Shown: positions 7,992-17,597 of the stretch, piece after piece
Numbering within the stretch: the stretch's first letter is position 1
How the letters are laid out: each line of letters begins with the position of its first letter
NCBI GenBank assembly: GCA_030431875.1
Contig: JAUIIG010000018.1
Location: 1 to 54,113 of the forward strand
Source of the DNA: Alphaproteobacteria bacterium
Lineage (GTDB): Bacteria; Pseudomonadota; Alphaproteobacteria; Sphingomonadales; Sphingomonadaceae
Direction: 5' to 3'
Length of the DNA stretch: 54,113 nt
Notes under the pieces: generated by a model
What the model saw: only the letters and a program-made list of their open reading frames with translations
What the model was told of the DNA's origin: nothing
Database searches by the model: none
Position numbers and translations under genes: made by a program

Positions 7992-8022
7992 GCCCGCTGG
8001 AGCGATCCGGCGGGCGCTTTTT
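7992..8022 (+). terminator. Intrinsic terminator after the entericidin gene
   Basis: Stem GCCCGCTGGA / TCCGGCGGGC (one T-G pair) with a GCGA tetraloop, then GCTTTTTATTT. The T-run reaches the 3' end of the converging methyltransferase gene at 8021. The GCGA loop closed by A-T is shared with the terminator at 26379. Confidence 0.85.
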
Positions 8023-8617
8023 ATTTGCGGCGATAGACCAGAGTCAGGTTGTTGGCAGGCATGGCATGGCGCGCCGTGCGTTCCAGCCCGTTGGCCGCCG
8101 CCAGCTCGTCCAGCCATGCCACGTCGCGCAGGCCCCATGACGGATCGCGCGATTTGAGGCTGGCGTCGAAGTCGAGGTTCGAGGCGGTCGTTTCCACCTC
8201 GGCTTCGACGAATGGTCCATAAATCACCAGCGGTCCGCCTGACGGCAGGAGACGACCGGCAGCAGCGAACAGCCCTTCCGTTGCGGCAGGCGGGCTGATG
8301 TGGGTCATGTTGACGCACAGCATCGCGTCGGCGGCGTCCACGGGCCATGCATCAGCTGAAGCATCGAGTTCGAGCGGCGGCAGCAGGTTTTCAGCGCCCT
8401 CCTCTTCCCGCCAGGCCGCGATGGATTCCAACGCCTCTTCCTGCGGATCTGTCGGCTGCCACTGCCAGTCGGGAAACCGTTTCGAGAAATAGACCGCGTG
8501 CTCGCCGCTACCGGCAGCGACTTCCACCAGCAACCCCGACGCAGGCAATTCCTGCTGCAGCACGGCGAGGATCGGCTCGCGATTGCGCTCGGTCGACGGG
8601 TAATAGAGCTTGGTCAT
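8021..8617 (-). CDS. DUF938 SAM-dependent methyltransferase-like protein
   Basis: A 198-residue class I methyltransferase-fold protein. It starts MTKLYYPSTERNREPILAVL, which is the DUF938 signature, followed by the SAM-binding strand LLVEVAAGSGEHAVYFSKRF near residues 30-50 and CVNMTHISP near residue 110. Substrate is not known for this family. The ATG at 8617 overlaps the stop of the ABA4-like gene (8614) in an ATGA, so the pair is translationally coupled. Length is normal for the family. Confidence 0.88.
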   Translation of the reverse strand: MTKLYYPSTERNREPILAVLQQELPASGLLVEVAAGSGEHAVYFSKRFPDWQWQPTDPQEEALESIAAWREEEGAENLLPPLELDASADAWPVDAADAMLCVNMTHISPPAATEGLFAAAGRLLPSGGPLVIYGPFVEAEVETTASNLDFDASLKSRDPSWGLRDVAWLDELAAANGLERTARHAMPANNLTLVYRRK

Positions 8618-9072
8618 GCGCCCTTCCGCGCCCCCTTGCGTGCGCGCTTCTCGCGGATGGCCATCCACACCAGCAGGCCTGCGGGGCCGGCCACGAAGGT
8701 GAGCAGGAGCACCGGGGCCTGCACCAGCCGCGAGAACTGCTTCTGGTCCGCATCGCGCGCGATCCACAGGCCGACGAACAGGTCGAAGGCGAGGTAGTGG
8801 ATCCAGCCCACGGTAACGCCGCCGTCCGACATGAAGATGCCGCGCACGCCTTCGATGCTGGTGAAGCCGGAGGCCGCTCCGTCGCCCGTCGCGCCCGGAT
8901 CGACCACGCCGCCCAGCAGCAGCCCCAGCAGCAGCGCGTAGGCCAGGCACAGCAGCCCGACACCGGCGTAGAACACCGCGCTCAATGCCAGCGGCTTGCG
9001 CGGCAGGAGGACCAGTACTGCCCAGAATAGCATGGCCCACAGGTTGGCGATCCCGAACAGGCTAGCCCACAT
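8614..9072 (-). CDS. ABA4-like (DUF4281) membrane protein
   Basis: A 152-residue protein with four hydrophobic helices. The motif GWIHYLAFDLFVGLWIARDA near residues 88-107 is diagnostic for the ABA DEFICIENT 4-like family, whose plant member is needed for neoxanthin formation. Bacterial members are often found in carotenoid-making species, but no carotenoid gene is in this window, so a pigment role is inference. It sits between the DUF938 gene (4-bp overlap) and the BASS transporter (11-bp overlap), suggesting one transcript. Confidence 0.82.
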   Translation of the reverse strand: MWASLFGIANLWAMLFWAVLVLLPRKPLALSAVFYAGVGLLCLAYALLLGLLLGGVVDPGATGDGAASGFTSIEGVRGIFMSDGGVTVGWIHYLAFDLFVGLWIARDADQKQFSRLVQAPVLLLTFVAGPAGLLVWMAIREKRARKGARKGA

Positions 9073-10048
9073 TGTCAGTCTCCCTGGTTTGACGCGCCCA
9101 GATGCCCGCGAGGATGGAGCCGATCACCACGTGATAGACCGACGAGATGGCGCTCGGCACCGGCGCTAGGGCCGCCTGCATAGGGTTGGCGAACTGGTTT
9201 GCAAAGCTGGGCGCGCTGGCAAGGCTCGCGCCGAGGCCGGAGTTCTGCATGCCCACCTCGATGGAGATGGTGCGCTGCTCCGGCGCGGCAAAGCCCATCA
9301 GGCGCGGGATCACGAAACCCAGGGTGAAGCCGATGGCATGCAGCGCGAAGACCGCCAGCAGCAGCACGCCAAAGTGTGCCTCGATCAGATCCTTCGAGGC
9401 GCCGACAATCGCGCCGACAATCAATACCACCACGATCACCGACACCAGCGGCGAAAAAGTGGCGATCTTGCGGGTGGTTTCGGGCAGCAGGCGGCCCATG
9501 GCAACGCCTGCCACCACTGGCACCAGCACGATGGCGACCATCTGCTGGAACAGCGCCCAGCGGTCGATCTCGATGAACACCCCGCCCAGCCAGCCGGTCA
9601 ACAACGGGGTGAGCACGATCGCGACCAGGGTGGAGACCATGGTCATGGTCACCGACAGGGCAAGGTTGGCGCGCGCGAGGTAGGCGACGACATTGCTGGC
9701 CGTGCCGCCGGGGCAGCAGGACACGAGGATCAGGCCCACGGCGAGGCCGGTCTCCAGCCCGCTCAACATGGCAATGGAGACCCCGGCTGCCGGCATGACG
9801 GTAAATTGCAACGCAACCCCCGCTGCCACGCCGCGCGGCATGGTCAGCACGCGGGCAAGGTCCTCCACCCGCAAGGTCAGGCCCATCCCCAGCATGATGA
9901 CGCCCAGCAGCACGCTGATCAGCGACTGCCCGAACACACTGCCGCTGGTCACCCAGGCGAAATGCGCGGGAAACAGCCATGCCCAGCCCACGCCGAGCAC
10001 GGTCCATACAGCGAACAGCGCGGTCGCCTTGTCGATCAAGCCTCGCAT
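9062..10048 (-). CDS. Bile acid:sodium symporter (BASS) family transporter
   Basis: A 328-residue inner-membrane protein with about ten helices. VLLGVIMLGMGLTLRVEDL near residue 47 and the sodium-site segment SCCPGGTASNVVAYLARAN near residue 109 are characteristic of the bacterial BASS/SLC10 family, as is the second crossover motif near EVGMQNSGLGASLA (about residue 267). Family members move organic acids with sodium; the substrate here is unknown. It is the first gene upstream of the ABA4-like/DUF938 pair and overlaps it by 11 bp. Confidence 0.9.
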   Translation of the reverse strand: MRGLIDKATALFAVWTVLGVGWAWLFPAHFAWVTSGSVFGQSLISVLLGVIMLGMGLTLRVEDLARVLTMPRGVAAGVALQFTVMPAAGVSIAMLSGLETGLAVGLILVSCCPGGTASNVVAYLARANLALSVTMTMVSTLVAIVLTPLLTGWLGGVFIEIDRWALFQQMVAIVLVPVVAGVAMGRLLPETTRKIATFSPLVSVIVVVLIVGAIVGASKDLIEAHFGVLLLAVFALHAIGFTLGFVIPRLMGFAAPEQRTISIEVGMQNSGLGASLASAPSFANQFANPMQAALAPVPSAISSVYHVVIGSILAGIWARQTRETDNVG

Positions 10049-10069
10049 GTCCCCTCCCCCTCGCCCGAC

Positions 10070-10777
10070 CTAGCCGGGTCCGGCCAGCGCTGCCTGCGCC
10101 CGGTCGAACTCGCGCGCGAGGCGCATCAGCGATTCGTGCTCATGGACGAACTGCCCGCCCGCCTTGGTGATCGCCGCCTGCAAGGCCGCGGCGGCGACGT
10201 CTGTGGCGCGGATCGAGCGGTATTTCTCCTTCGATCCGTGCAGGAACAGGTCGCCAATCGGCGCAGTGATCTGGCCGATCCTTTCAAGCGGGCGCACGTC
10301 ATTCTGTCGCTTCCCACGCAGCAGGCTGGGCCGCAGGATGTCGAGCCGGTGCAGCTTCAGCGCCTTCAGGTCGCGCTCGGTCTCGCCCTTCACCCGCATG
10401 TACGAATTCTTGGAATAGGGATCAGCCCCGACCGAGGATACCTGCACAAAGTTCTTCACCCCCGCCGCCTTGGCCGCCTTGCCCACTTCCAGCACCAGGT
10501 CATGATCGACCGCGCGGAAGGCATCGCTGCTGCCCGCCTTCTTGTGCGTGGTGCCGAGTGCGCTGATCACGGCATCGGGCACCAGCTGGGTGATGATCCC
10601 CGGCCATTCGTCGCTGCCGGCCAGCACCAGTTCCATCCGCGTTCCCGGGGCAAAGGGGATTTCCCGCCGCGCGAGGCCTTGCAGGGCAATCCCCTGCAAT
10701 TGCGGGGAACGGGCAATGATCGTCCGTCCGATCAGGCCGGTCGCGCCGACCAGCAGGACACGCAGCGGCTCAGACAT
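10070..10777 (-). CDS. NAD(P)-binding Rossmann protein, HTATIP2/atypical SDR-like
   Basis: A 235-residue atypical short-chain dehydrogenase. The N-terminus VLLVGATGLIGRTII contains the GxxGxxG dinucleotide motif; SALGTTHKKAGSSDAFRAVD near residue 95 and FVQVSSVGADPYSKNSYMRV near residue 130 match the oxidoreductase HTATIP2/YbjT-like group, with SS(x)ADP...Y..K replacing the classical catalytic pattern. The start overlaps the dgt stop by 8 bp. No substrate can be given. Confidence 0.8.
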   Translation of the reverse strand: MSEPLRVLLVGATGLIGRTIIARSPQLQGIALQGLARREIPFAPGTRMELVLAGSDEWPGIITQLVPDAVISALGTTHKKAGSSDAFRAVDHDLVLEVGKAAKAAGVKNFVQVSSVGADPYSKNSYMRVKGETERDLKALKLHRLDILRPSLLRGKRQNDVRPLERIGQITAPIGDLFLHGSKEKYRSIRATDVAAAALQAAITKAGGQFVHEHESLMRLAREFDRAQAALAGPG

Positions 10778-11930
10778 TGGACAACCCGTCTGGGCGGCTG
10801 CCGAAGATGTCGGCGTACTGGCTCATGGCATACTGGTCGGTCATGCCGGCGATGAAATCGGCAATGTGCCGCGCGCGCGCGGGCTCGTCCGGCGGCAGGC
10901 GTTCGGCCCAGCCCGAATTCATCAGCGAAGGGTCCTGGTCGTAGGCGGCATAGAGCTTGGAGATCACGCTGCGCGCCCGTTCCGCCGTGCGCAGCTGCGC
11001 CTCGTGGTGGTAGAGGTTGGCGTACATGAACCGCTTCAGCGTCCGTTCCATGGCAGTCATGTCAGGCGAAAAGCTCGCCAAGGCAACTCCCGCGCCGCGC
11101 ACTTCGTCTGCACTGCCGACACCCTTGAGGTTCTGCCGCGTGGTTTCGAGCAGGTCGTTCACCATGACCCCGATCTGGGTGCGCACCAATTCGCGCAGCT
11201 GCGCCTCGCGGCGGGCATTGGGATACTGGCGTTCGATTTGGCGCCACAGGTCAGCCAGGAAATCGAGCTCCAGCAGCTGGTCGAGTTCGAGGAACCCTGC
11301 CCGCAAGCCATCGTCGATGTCGTGGTTGTCGTAAGCAATATCGTCCGCCAGCGCGGCCACCTGTGCTTCCAGCGAGGGCCAGCGATCAAGGTCCAGCGGG
11401 AAAGCCGCGTTCAGTTCGCCCAAGGCCCAGCCTGGCTGCGCCACAGGGCCGTTGTGCTTGGCGATGCCTTCCAGCGTTTCCCAGCTCAGGTTGAGGCCGT
11501 GATTGTCGCAATAGGGGCTGTCGATCCGCATCACCACGCGCAGGGCATGCTCGTTGTGATCGAAGCCCCCGCGCGGCGCCAACGAAGCGTTGAGCGCTTC
11601 CTCTCCCGGATGGCCAAACGGCGGGTGGCCGAGGTCGTGCGCAAGGCACAGCGCTTCGGTCAGGTCCTCGTCCAGCTGCAACTGGCGCGCCAGAACGCGG
11701 CCGATCTGCGCCACTTCCAGGCTGTGTGTCAGGCGGACGCGATAATGATCGCCGTCAGGCGCGACGAAGACCTGCGTCTTGCCCGCCAGTCGCCGGAAGG
11801 CAATCGAGTGGATGATGCGGTCCCGGTCGCGCTGGAAAGTGCTTCGCGGACCGCGCGCGCCAAAGCCCGGCTGCTCGAACTCGCGCCCGCGGGTTTTCGC
11901 GGGATCGGCTGCATAGGGCGCACGGGACAT
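10770..11930 (-). CDS. dgt: Deoxyguanosinetriphosphate triphosphohydrolase-like protein
   Basis: A 386-residue HD-domain enzyme that hydrolyses dNTPs to nucleoside plus triphosphate. RDRDRIIHSIAFRRLAGKTQ near residue 35, HSLEVAQIGRVLARQL, the metal-binding HDLGHPPFGHPGE near residue 118 and ALADDIAYDNHDIDDG near residue 190 (second His/Asp pair) are all present. Length is that of the short alphaproteobacterial dGTPase type. It heads a two-gene unit with the Rossmann protein at 10070. A role in nucleotide pool control is the family function; specificity for dGTP is not certain. Confidence 0.92.
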   Translation of the reverse strand: MSRAPYAADPAKTRGREFEQPGFGARGPRSTFQRDRDRIIHSIAFRRLAGKTQVFVAPDGDHYRVRLTHSLEVAQIGRVLARQLQLDEDLTEALCLAHDLGHPPFGHPGEEALNASLAPRGGFDHNEHALRVVMRIDSPYCDNHGLNLSWETLEGIAKHNGPVAQPGWALGELNAAFPLDLDRWPSLEAQVAALADDIAYDNHDIDDGLRAGFLELDQLLELDFLADLWRQIERQYPNARREAQLRELVRTQIGVMVNDLLETTRQNLKGVGSADEVRGAGVALASFSPDMTAMERTLKRFMYANLYHHEAQLRTAERARSVISKLYAAYDQDPSLMNSGWAERLPPDEPARARHIADFIAGMTDQYAMSQYADIFGSRPDGLSNV

Positions 11931-12012
11931 GCGTGGTCGCTAAATTGCGGCCAGCCGCATGACAACGGGAACAGCCCGCGAACGCCGCGAAAAAGCGGCA
12001 GGTCGCCGACGA

Positions 12013-12705
12013 TTATCCGCCGATAATCCATTCCGCGGCCGCTTGCGCGTGAATCCCGGTGCAATCGTATATCGGCAGGACGTTGGCATCGACGTCCACC
12101 ACCTGCTCCAGCTCGGTGTTGGCGAGGATCACGGCTTCTGCCCCCACCTTCTGGAAATTGGTGAACATGGTGCGCAGCGCGCGCTCGGCATTGCGGCTGG
12201 CCTTGCCCTGCATCAGCTCGTTGTAAATGATCTGGTCCAGCTCCTCGACATTGGCCATGTCCGGCGGAAGCAGGTCGACCCCGTGCGCCACCAGCCGGCG
12301 GCGATAGAAGCTCTCCGTCATCACATTGCGCGTCCCGATCAGCGCCGCGCGGCTGACGCCGTCCTCGGCCATCTTCGCGCCGACACATTCGGCGATATGC
12401 AGGATCGGCACCTCAACCTGCGCGGCCACGTCGCGGTAGATCTTGTGCATTGAGTTGGCGCCGATGATCAGCATTTCCGCCCCCGCCGCTTCCAGCCGCT
12501 TCGCGCTGGCTGCCAGCACATCGGTGGCATGCTGCCATTCCTCAGTCGTGTGTGCGCGGTAGACCTGCGAGAAGTCGAGGCTTTCGATCAGCATCGGGGC
12601 CGATGCCGTCTTGTCGACGTTGCGCTGCACGTAGCGATTGATGCGCTCGTAATAGCTGCGGGTAGAGACCCAGCTCATCCCGCCAATCAGCCCAAGTTTA
12701 CGCAA
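12013..12705 (-). CDS. Aspartate/glutamate racemase-fold protein with altered active site
   Basis: Most of the 230 residues follow the Asp/Glu racemase superfamily: LRKLGLIGGMSWVSTRSYYE at the N-terminus, and two half-domains. The racemases use two thiols (or Thr/Cys in YgeA). The first motif here is GANSMHK with Ala at residue 83, and the second, normally LGCTE, reads LANTE with Asn at 196. Both acid/base residues are therefore missing, so normal racemase activity is doubtful. The TTG at 12705, with GGGGG upstream, gives the family's length; the frame stays open another 96 bp upstream. Confidence 0.75.
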   Translation of the reverse strand: MRKLGLIGGMSWVSTRSYYERINRYVQRNVDKTASAPMLIESLDFSQVYRAHTTEEWQHATDVLAASAKRLEAAGAEMLIIGANSMHKIYRDVAAQVEVPILHIAECVGAKMAEDGVSRAALIGTRNVMTESFYRRRLVAHGVDLLPPDMANVEELDQIIYNELMQGKASRNAERALRTMFTNFQKVGAEAVILANTELEQVVDVDANVLPIYDCTGIHAQAAAEWIIGG

Positions 12706-12812
12706 GTCGCGAGACCCCCATGTTGCGTGGCACAAAATCCGTATCGCGTGCCTTCCCCGCCTAACGGGCAATGGCGACGACAGGTTCCTCGTTTCGGACA
12801 AATTGTCAGGGG

Positions 12813-12840
12813 GATGACGTCACGACGGCGCGACGTCATC
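12813..12840 (-). terminator. Hairpin downstream of pntB
   Basis: A 9-bp perfect stem GATGACGTC/GACGTCATC separated by 10 bases lies 12 bp after the pntB stop. On the minus strand it is followed by CCCCC rather than a T-run, so it may protect or end the pnt message without being a classical intrinsic terminator. Confidence 0.5.
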
Positions 12841-12851
12841 GCCACCGGCCA

Positions 12852-14348
<1,497 letters not shown>

Positions 14349-14630
14349 CTACTTGTCCTTCTTCTTGTACATGGCGAGCATGCGTTCGGTGACGGCAAAG
14401 CCGCCGAAGATGTTGATGCTGGCGAGCACGATGGCCCCCAGCCCCAGCCACTTGGCAATCTCGCTCTCGGCCTCCGCCGCTGCGATCAGACCGCCGACGA
14501 TGATGACCGAGGAAATGGCGTTGGTCACTGCCATCAGCGGCGTGTGCAACGCCGGAGTGACCGACCACACGACGTAGTAGCCGACGAAACAGGCCAGCAC
14601 GAAGATCGAGAGGATTGATATGAAGTCCAT
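14349..14630 (-). CDS. pntAB: NAD(P) transhydrogenase subunit alpha, membrane part
   Basis: A 93-residue protein with three membrane helices and a basic tail (MYKKKDK). It corresponds to the membrane portion that in enterobacteria is fused to the C-terminus of PntA; alphaproteobacteria encode it separately. TPALHTPLMAVTNAISSVII is the family's conserved helix start. The start ATG at 14630 lies 5 bp after pntAA, and its stop abuts pntB, so all three genes are one operon. Confidence 0.94.
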   Translation of the reverse strand: MDFISILSIFVLACFVGYYVVWSVTPALHTPLMAVTNAISSVIIVGGLIAAAEAESEIAKWLGLGAIVLASINIFGGFAVTERMLAMYKKKDK

Positions 14631-14635
14631 GCGGC

Positions 14636-15748
14636 TTACCCCTTGAGCCTCGCGTTCACCACTTCGCCGCCCTTGGTCAGGCGGATGGCGTCGCCGATTT
14701 CCTCGTCGAGGACCGGCTTGTTCGCTTCCTTGTCCCAGAAAGCGCTCAGGAAATTGAACAGGTTACGGCTGAACAAGGCGCTGGCGTCAGCTGCGAGGTG
14801 TGCGGGCGTGTTGGAGAAGCCCATGATGTGCACGCCGTGCTTTTCGACCACCTGGTCTGCCACCGAGCCTTCGACATTGCCGCCCTGCGCCACCGCGAGA
14901 TCGAAGATCACGCTACCGTGCTTCATCGTCGCGATCTGCGCGTCCGACACCAGTCGGGGAGCAGCGCGGCCGGGGATCAGCGCGGTGGTGATGACGATAT
15001 CCTGCTTGGCGATGTGGGCGGAAACCATTTCCGCCTGCGCGGCCTTCTGCTCTTCCGTCAGTTCGGCGGCGTAACCGCCCTCGCCCGACGCCTCCAGGCC
15101 TTCGGCGAACACCGGCTTGCCGCCAAGGCTCTTGATCTGTTCGGCGGTTTCGGGCCGCACGTCGGTGGCCGAAACCTGCGCACCGAGGCGCTTGGCCGTG
15201 GCAATGGCCTGCAGGCCGGCAACGCCCACGCCCATGACGAAGACCTTGGCCGCCGAAATCGTGCCTGCCGCGGTCATCATCATCGGGAAGGCGCGACCGT
15301 ACTGGTCTGCCGCCGCGATGACCGCCTTGTAGCCCGCGAGGTTGGACTGGCTGGAGAGCACGTCCATCGATTGCGCACGGGTGATGCGCGGCATGAATTC
15401 CATCGCCAGCGCTTCGAGGCCAGCCTTGGCATAGGCGTCGACACGCTCACGTTGTCCGAAGGGATCGAAAGTGGCCGCCACCCAGGCACCGGGCTTGGCG
15501 CCGGCCAGCGCGGCCACATCGGGCGCCTGCACGCCCATCACCAGGTCCGCGTCCTTCACCACCACAGTGGCAGGACCGACCTCGGCACCGGCCTCGACAT
15601 AGTCGGCGTCGGAAATCGAGGAAGCCGCACCTGCGCTTGTTTCCACCGCGAGGCTCGCCCCCAGCGAGGCCAGCTTCTTGACCGTTTCAGGCGTGGCCGC
15701 CACGCGGGTTTCCCCGGCGGCGGTCTCTTTCAGTACGGCAATCTTCAT
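14636..15748 (-). CDS. pntAA: NAD(P) transhydrogenase subunit alpha part 1
   Basis: A 370-residue soluble NAD(H)-binding subunit related to alanine dehydrogenase. It starts MKIAVLKETAAGETRVAATP (the ETxxGExRVA motif), has the Rossmann segment VFVMGVGVAGLQAIATAKRL near residue 170 and the RQD-type loop region DVLSSQSNLAGYKAV near 130. It docks on the membrane subunits and transfers hydride between NADH and NADP+. The C-terminus ends without membrane helices, confirming the split form. Confidence 0.95.
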   Translation of the reverse strand: MKIAVLKETAAGETRVAATPETVKKLASLGASLAVETSAGAASSISDADYVEAGAEVGPATVVVKDADLVMGVQAPDVAALAGAKPGAWVAATFDPFGQRERVDAYAKAGLEALAMEFMPRITRAQSMDVLSSQSNLAGYKAVIAAADQYGRAFPMMMTAAGTISAAKVFVMGVGVAGLQAIATAKRLGAQVSATDVRPETAEQIKSLGGKPVFAEGLEASGEGGYAAELTEEQKAAQAEMVSAHIAKQDIVITTALIPGRAAPRLVSDAQIATMKHGSVIFDLAVAQGGNVEGSVADQVVEKHGVHIMGFSNTPAHLAADASALFSRNLFNFLSAFWDKEANKPVLDEEIGDAIRLTKGGEVVNARLKG

Positions 15749-15764
15749 CCCCCCTCGCCCTGCG

Positions 15765-15887
15765 TCAGGCGATCAGGGCGACGACGATGGCGGCAATCAC
15801 GGCAATCAGGGGCACTGCCCATTTCAACATGCCGATGAAGCTGGCGTAGGTGCCCTCGTGGGCCTTCAGTTCCTGCGGATCGCTCAT
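15765..15887 (-). CDS. aa3-type cytochrome c oxidase subunit IV
   Basis: A 40-residue protein: short polar head (MSDPQELKAHEGTYASFIG) then one membrane helix to the C-terminus. This is the bacterial aa3 oxidase subunit IV (PF07835-like) pattern, a single-helix subunit of the terminal oxidase. It lies 16 bp upstream of pntAA, an arrangement I associate with sphingomonads; the main oxidase genes are not in the window. The start is ATG 15887. Its promoter shares the spacer with the response-regulator gene at 16072. Confidence 0.85.
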   Translation of the reverse strand: MSDPQELKAHEGTYASFIGMLKWAVPLIAVIAAIVVALIA

Positions 15888-16071
15888 GGTAATCTCAAGC
15901 CTTCCCTGGCTGGTTCGTGTTCTGCGAAACGTCCTATCGCCGCTTCGCATCCGCCTCAAGTCCCACGAGAGGACGAACCACCGATTGCCAGCCTTAATGG
16001 CCTCTTTACCCAGTGCTGGTACGCCCCTTGTTCGACATCCGGCAGAGACCGGCACCAGGGGTAGTTTTCGC

Positions 16072-17493
16072 ATGGTAGAGCCCGAACAGCGGCTGTTGAT
16101 GCTGATCGACAAGGACCCAGCGCAGGGGCGCCTGGTTGGCGCGCTTGCGGGCCGCGAAGGCTGGCGCATGCTTGCCGTCGAGGACAGCGAGACGGCGATC
16201 GCCACGCTGGGCACGCGCCAGGGCATGCAGCTTTCGGCCATTATCCTCGACCAGGGCGTTCCGGGCGACCGCGCCTGCGAGCTGATCGCCGAACTCAAGT
16301 CGCGCCGCCCCGCGCTGCCGATCCTGATGGTGACCACCAGCACCAGCCCGCAGCTGGCCGTGGAAGCCATGCGCGCCGGTGCCAGCGACTACCTGGTCAA
16401 GCCGGTCTCGCCTGACCGGCTGATGCAGGCGCTGCGTAATGCCACCACGCGCGAAGCCCCGCAGGACGAGTTGCTGCCGCTGAGCGAGAAGATGCCGGCG
16501 AACCTCGATTTCGATGCCATGGTCGGCACCGCCCCGCCGTTCCGCGATGCCCTGGCCAAGGCAGCCAAGGCGGCGCGCGGTCACGGCCACGTGCTGATCG
16601 AAGGCGAAAGCGGCACGGGCAAGGAAATGCTGGTGCGCGCCATGCATGCTGCCAGCCCGCGCGCCAAGACCGCATTCCGCATGATCAACATTGCCAGCGT
16701 GCCGGCCAGCAGCCTCGAATCGGTGCTGTTCGGTCACGAGAAAGGCGCCTTCGCCGGCGCTTTCGACCAGCAGCTCGGCGCCTTCCAGCATTGCGACGGC
16801 GGCACTCTGGTGCTCGACGAGATCGATCGCCTGCCCATGGATGTGCAGGACCGCCTGATCGACGTGCTCGGTTCCGGCAGCGTGAAGCCGCTGGGTGCGC
16901 AGTACGGCTTCAAGGTCGACGTGCGCGTGATCTGCGCCAGCAACTTGCCGCTGGCCGACCTCGTTGCGACCGGCCATTTCCGCCAGGAACTGCTGGACCT
17001 GATTTCGCGCACCGCCATCGAATTGCCTCCGCTGCGCAAGCGCGACCGCGATATCGGCGCGCTGACCCGTTATTTCCTCCACCAGATCGGCCAGCAGCCG
17101 GGCCTGCGCCCGCTGGGCGTGACCTCCGACGCCATGCGCCTGCTGGGTGCCTTTGAATGGCCGGGCAACGTCCGCCAGTTGCAGGCCGTGCTATTCCGCG
17201 CTGCCGTCTTCTGCGAAGGCGACGCGCTGACCGCGGACGACTTCCCGCAGCTGCGCGAACTCGTCGGCGAGAGCCAACCGACCAAGGGTGGCCCCATGCG
17301 CGATAGCGCCGGCGTCATGCTCTACACCTCCGACGGTAACCTGCGCCCGCTGGAAGAGATCGAGGCCGACGTGATCCGTCTCGCCATCGGGCATTACCGC
17401 GGCCGCATGACTGAAGTAGCACGTCGTCTGGGGATCGGCCGCTCGACGCTCTACCGCAAGCTTAGCGACCTCGGCATCGACAACGCGGCCTGA
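16072..17493 (+). CDS. Sigma-54-type response regulator (NtrC family)
   Basis: A 473-residue protein in three parts. Receiver: residues 1-125, with Asp60 in ILDQGVPGD as phospho-acceptor, Thr in MVTTSTS and Lys in YLVKPVS. AAA+ domain: 145-385, Walker A GESGTGKE near 178, Walker B TLVLDEID near 250, arginine fingers near LPPLRKRDRDIG. C-terminal Fis-like helix-turn-helix: MTEVARRLGIGRSTLYRKLS. The sigma-54 contact loop reads GAFAGA (about 225-230) instead of GAFTGA. The ATG at 16072 begins the receiver; longer frames upstream are non-homologous. No partner kinase is adjacent. Confidence 0.9.
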   Translation: MVEPEQRLLMLIDKDPAQGRLVGALAGREGWRMLAVEDSETAIATLGTRQGMQLSAIILDQGVPGDRACELIAELKSRRPALPILMVTTSTSPQLAVEAMRAGASDYLVKPVSPDRLMQALRNATTREAPQDELLPLSEKMPANLDFDAMVGTAPPFRDALAKAAKAARGHGHVLIEGESGTGKEMLVRAMHAASPRAKTAFRMINIASVPASSLESVLFGHEKGAFAGAFDQQLGAFQHCDGGTLVLDEIDRLPMDVQDRLIDVLGSGSVKPLGAQYGFKVDVRVICASNLPLADLVATGHFRQELLDLISRTAIELPPLRKRDRDIGALTRYFLHQIGQQPGLRPLGVTSDAMRLLGAFEWPGNVRQLQAVLFRAAVFCEGDALTADDFPQLRELVGESQPTKGGPMRDSAGVMLYTSDGNLRPLEEIEADVIRLAIGHYRGRMTEVARRLGIGRSTLYRKLSDLGIDNAA

Positions 17494-17511
17494 CTTGAGG
17501 CCCTCCAGCGC

Positions 17512-17590
17512 CGGGCGCGCACGTCCGTGTGCTTGGCTCCTCGCAAAAGCTCGGACGGCCCGTCGGCCTTGCGGACCCTTTGGGTCCGAT
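17512..17590. repeat. Structured repeat, divergent copy C (inverted)
   Basis: Lies between the converging response-regulator and folP genes. On the plus strand: GCGCAC-GTCC-GTGTGC (17517-17532), then TCCTCGC (17538-17544), GGCC-CGTC-GGCC (17557-17568), CTTGCGG-like linker, and GGACCC-TTT-GGGTCC (17573-17587). This is the same order as copies A and B read on the opposite strand, with the same linkers (GCAAGG, GCGAGGA) but different stem sequences. Copy C lacks the middle GCCCGC/GCGGGC hairpin. It may also end transcription from both sides. Confidence 0.6.
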
Positions 17591-17597
17591 AGATTCG

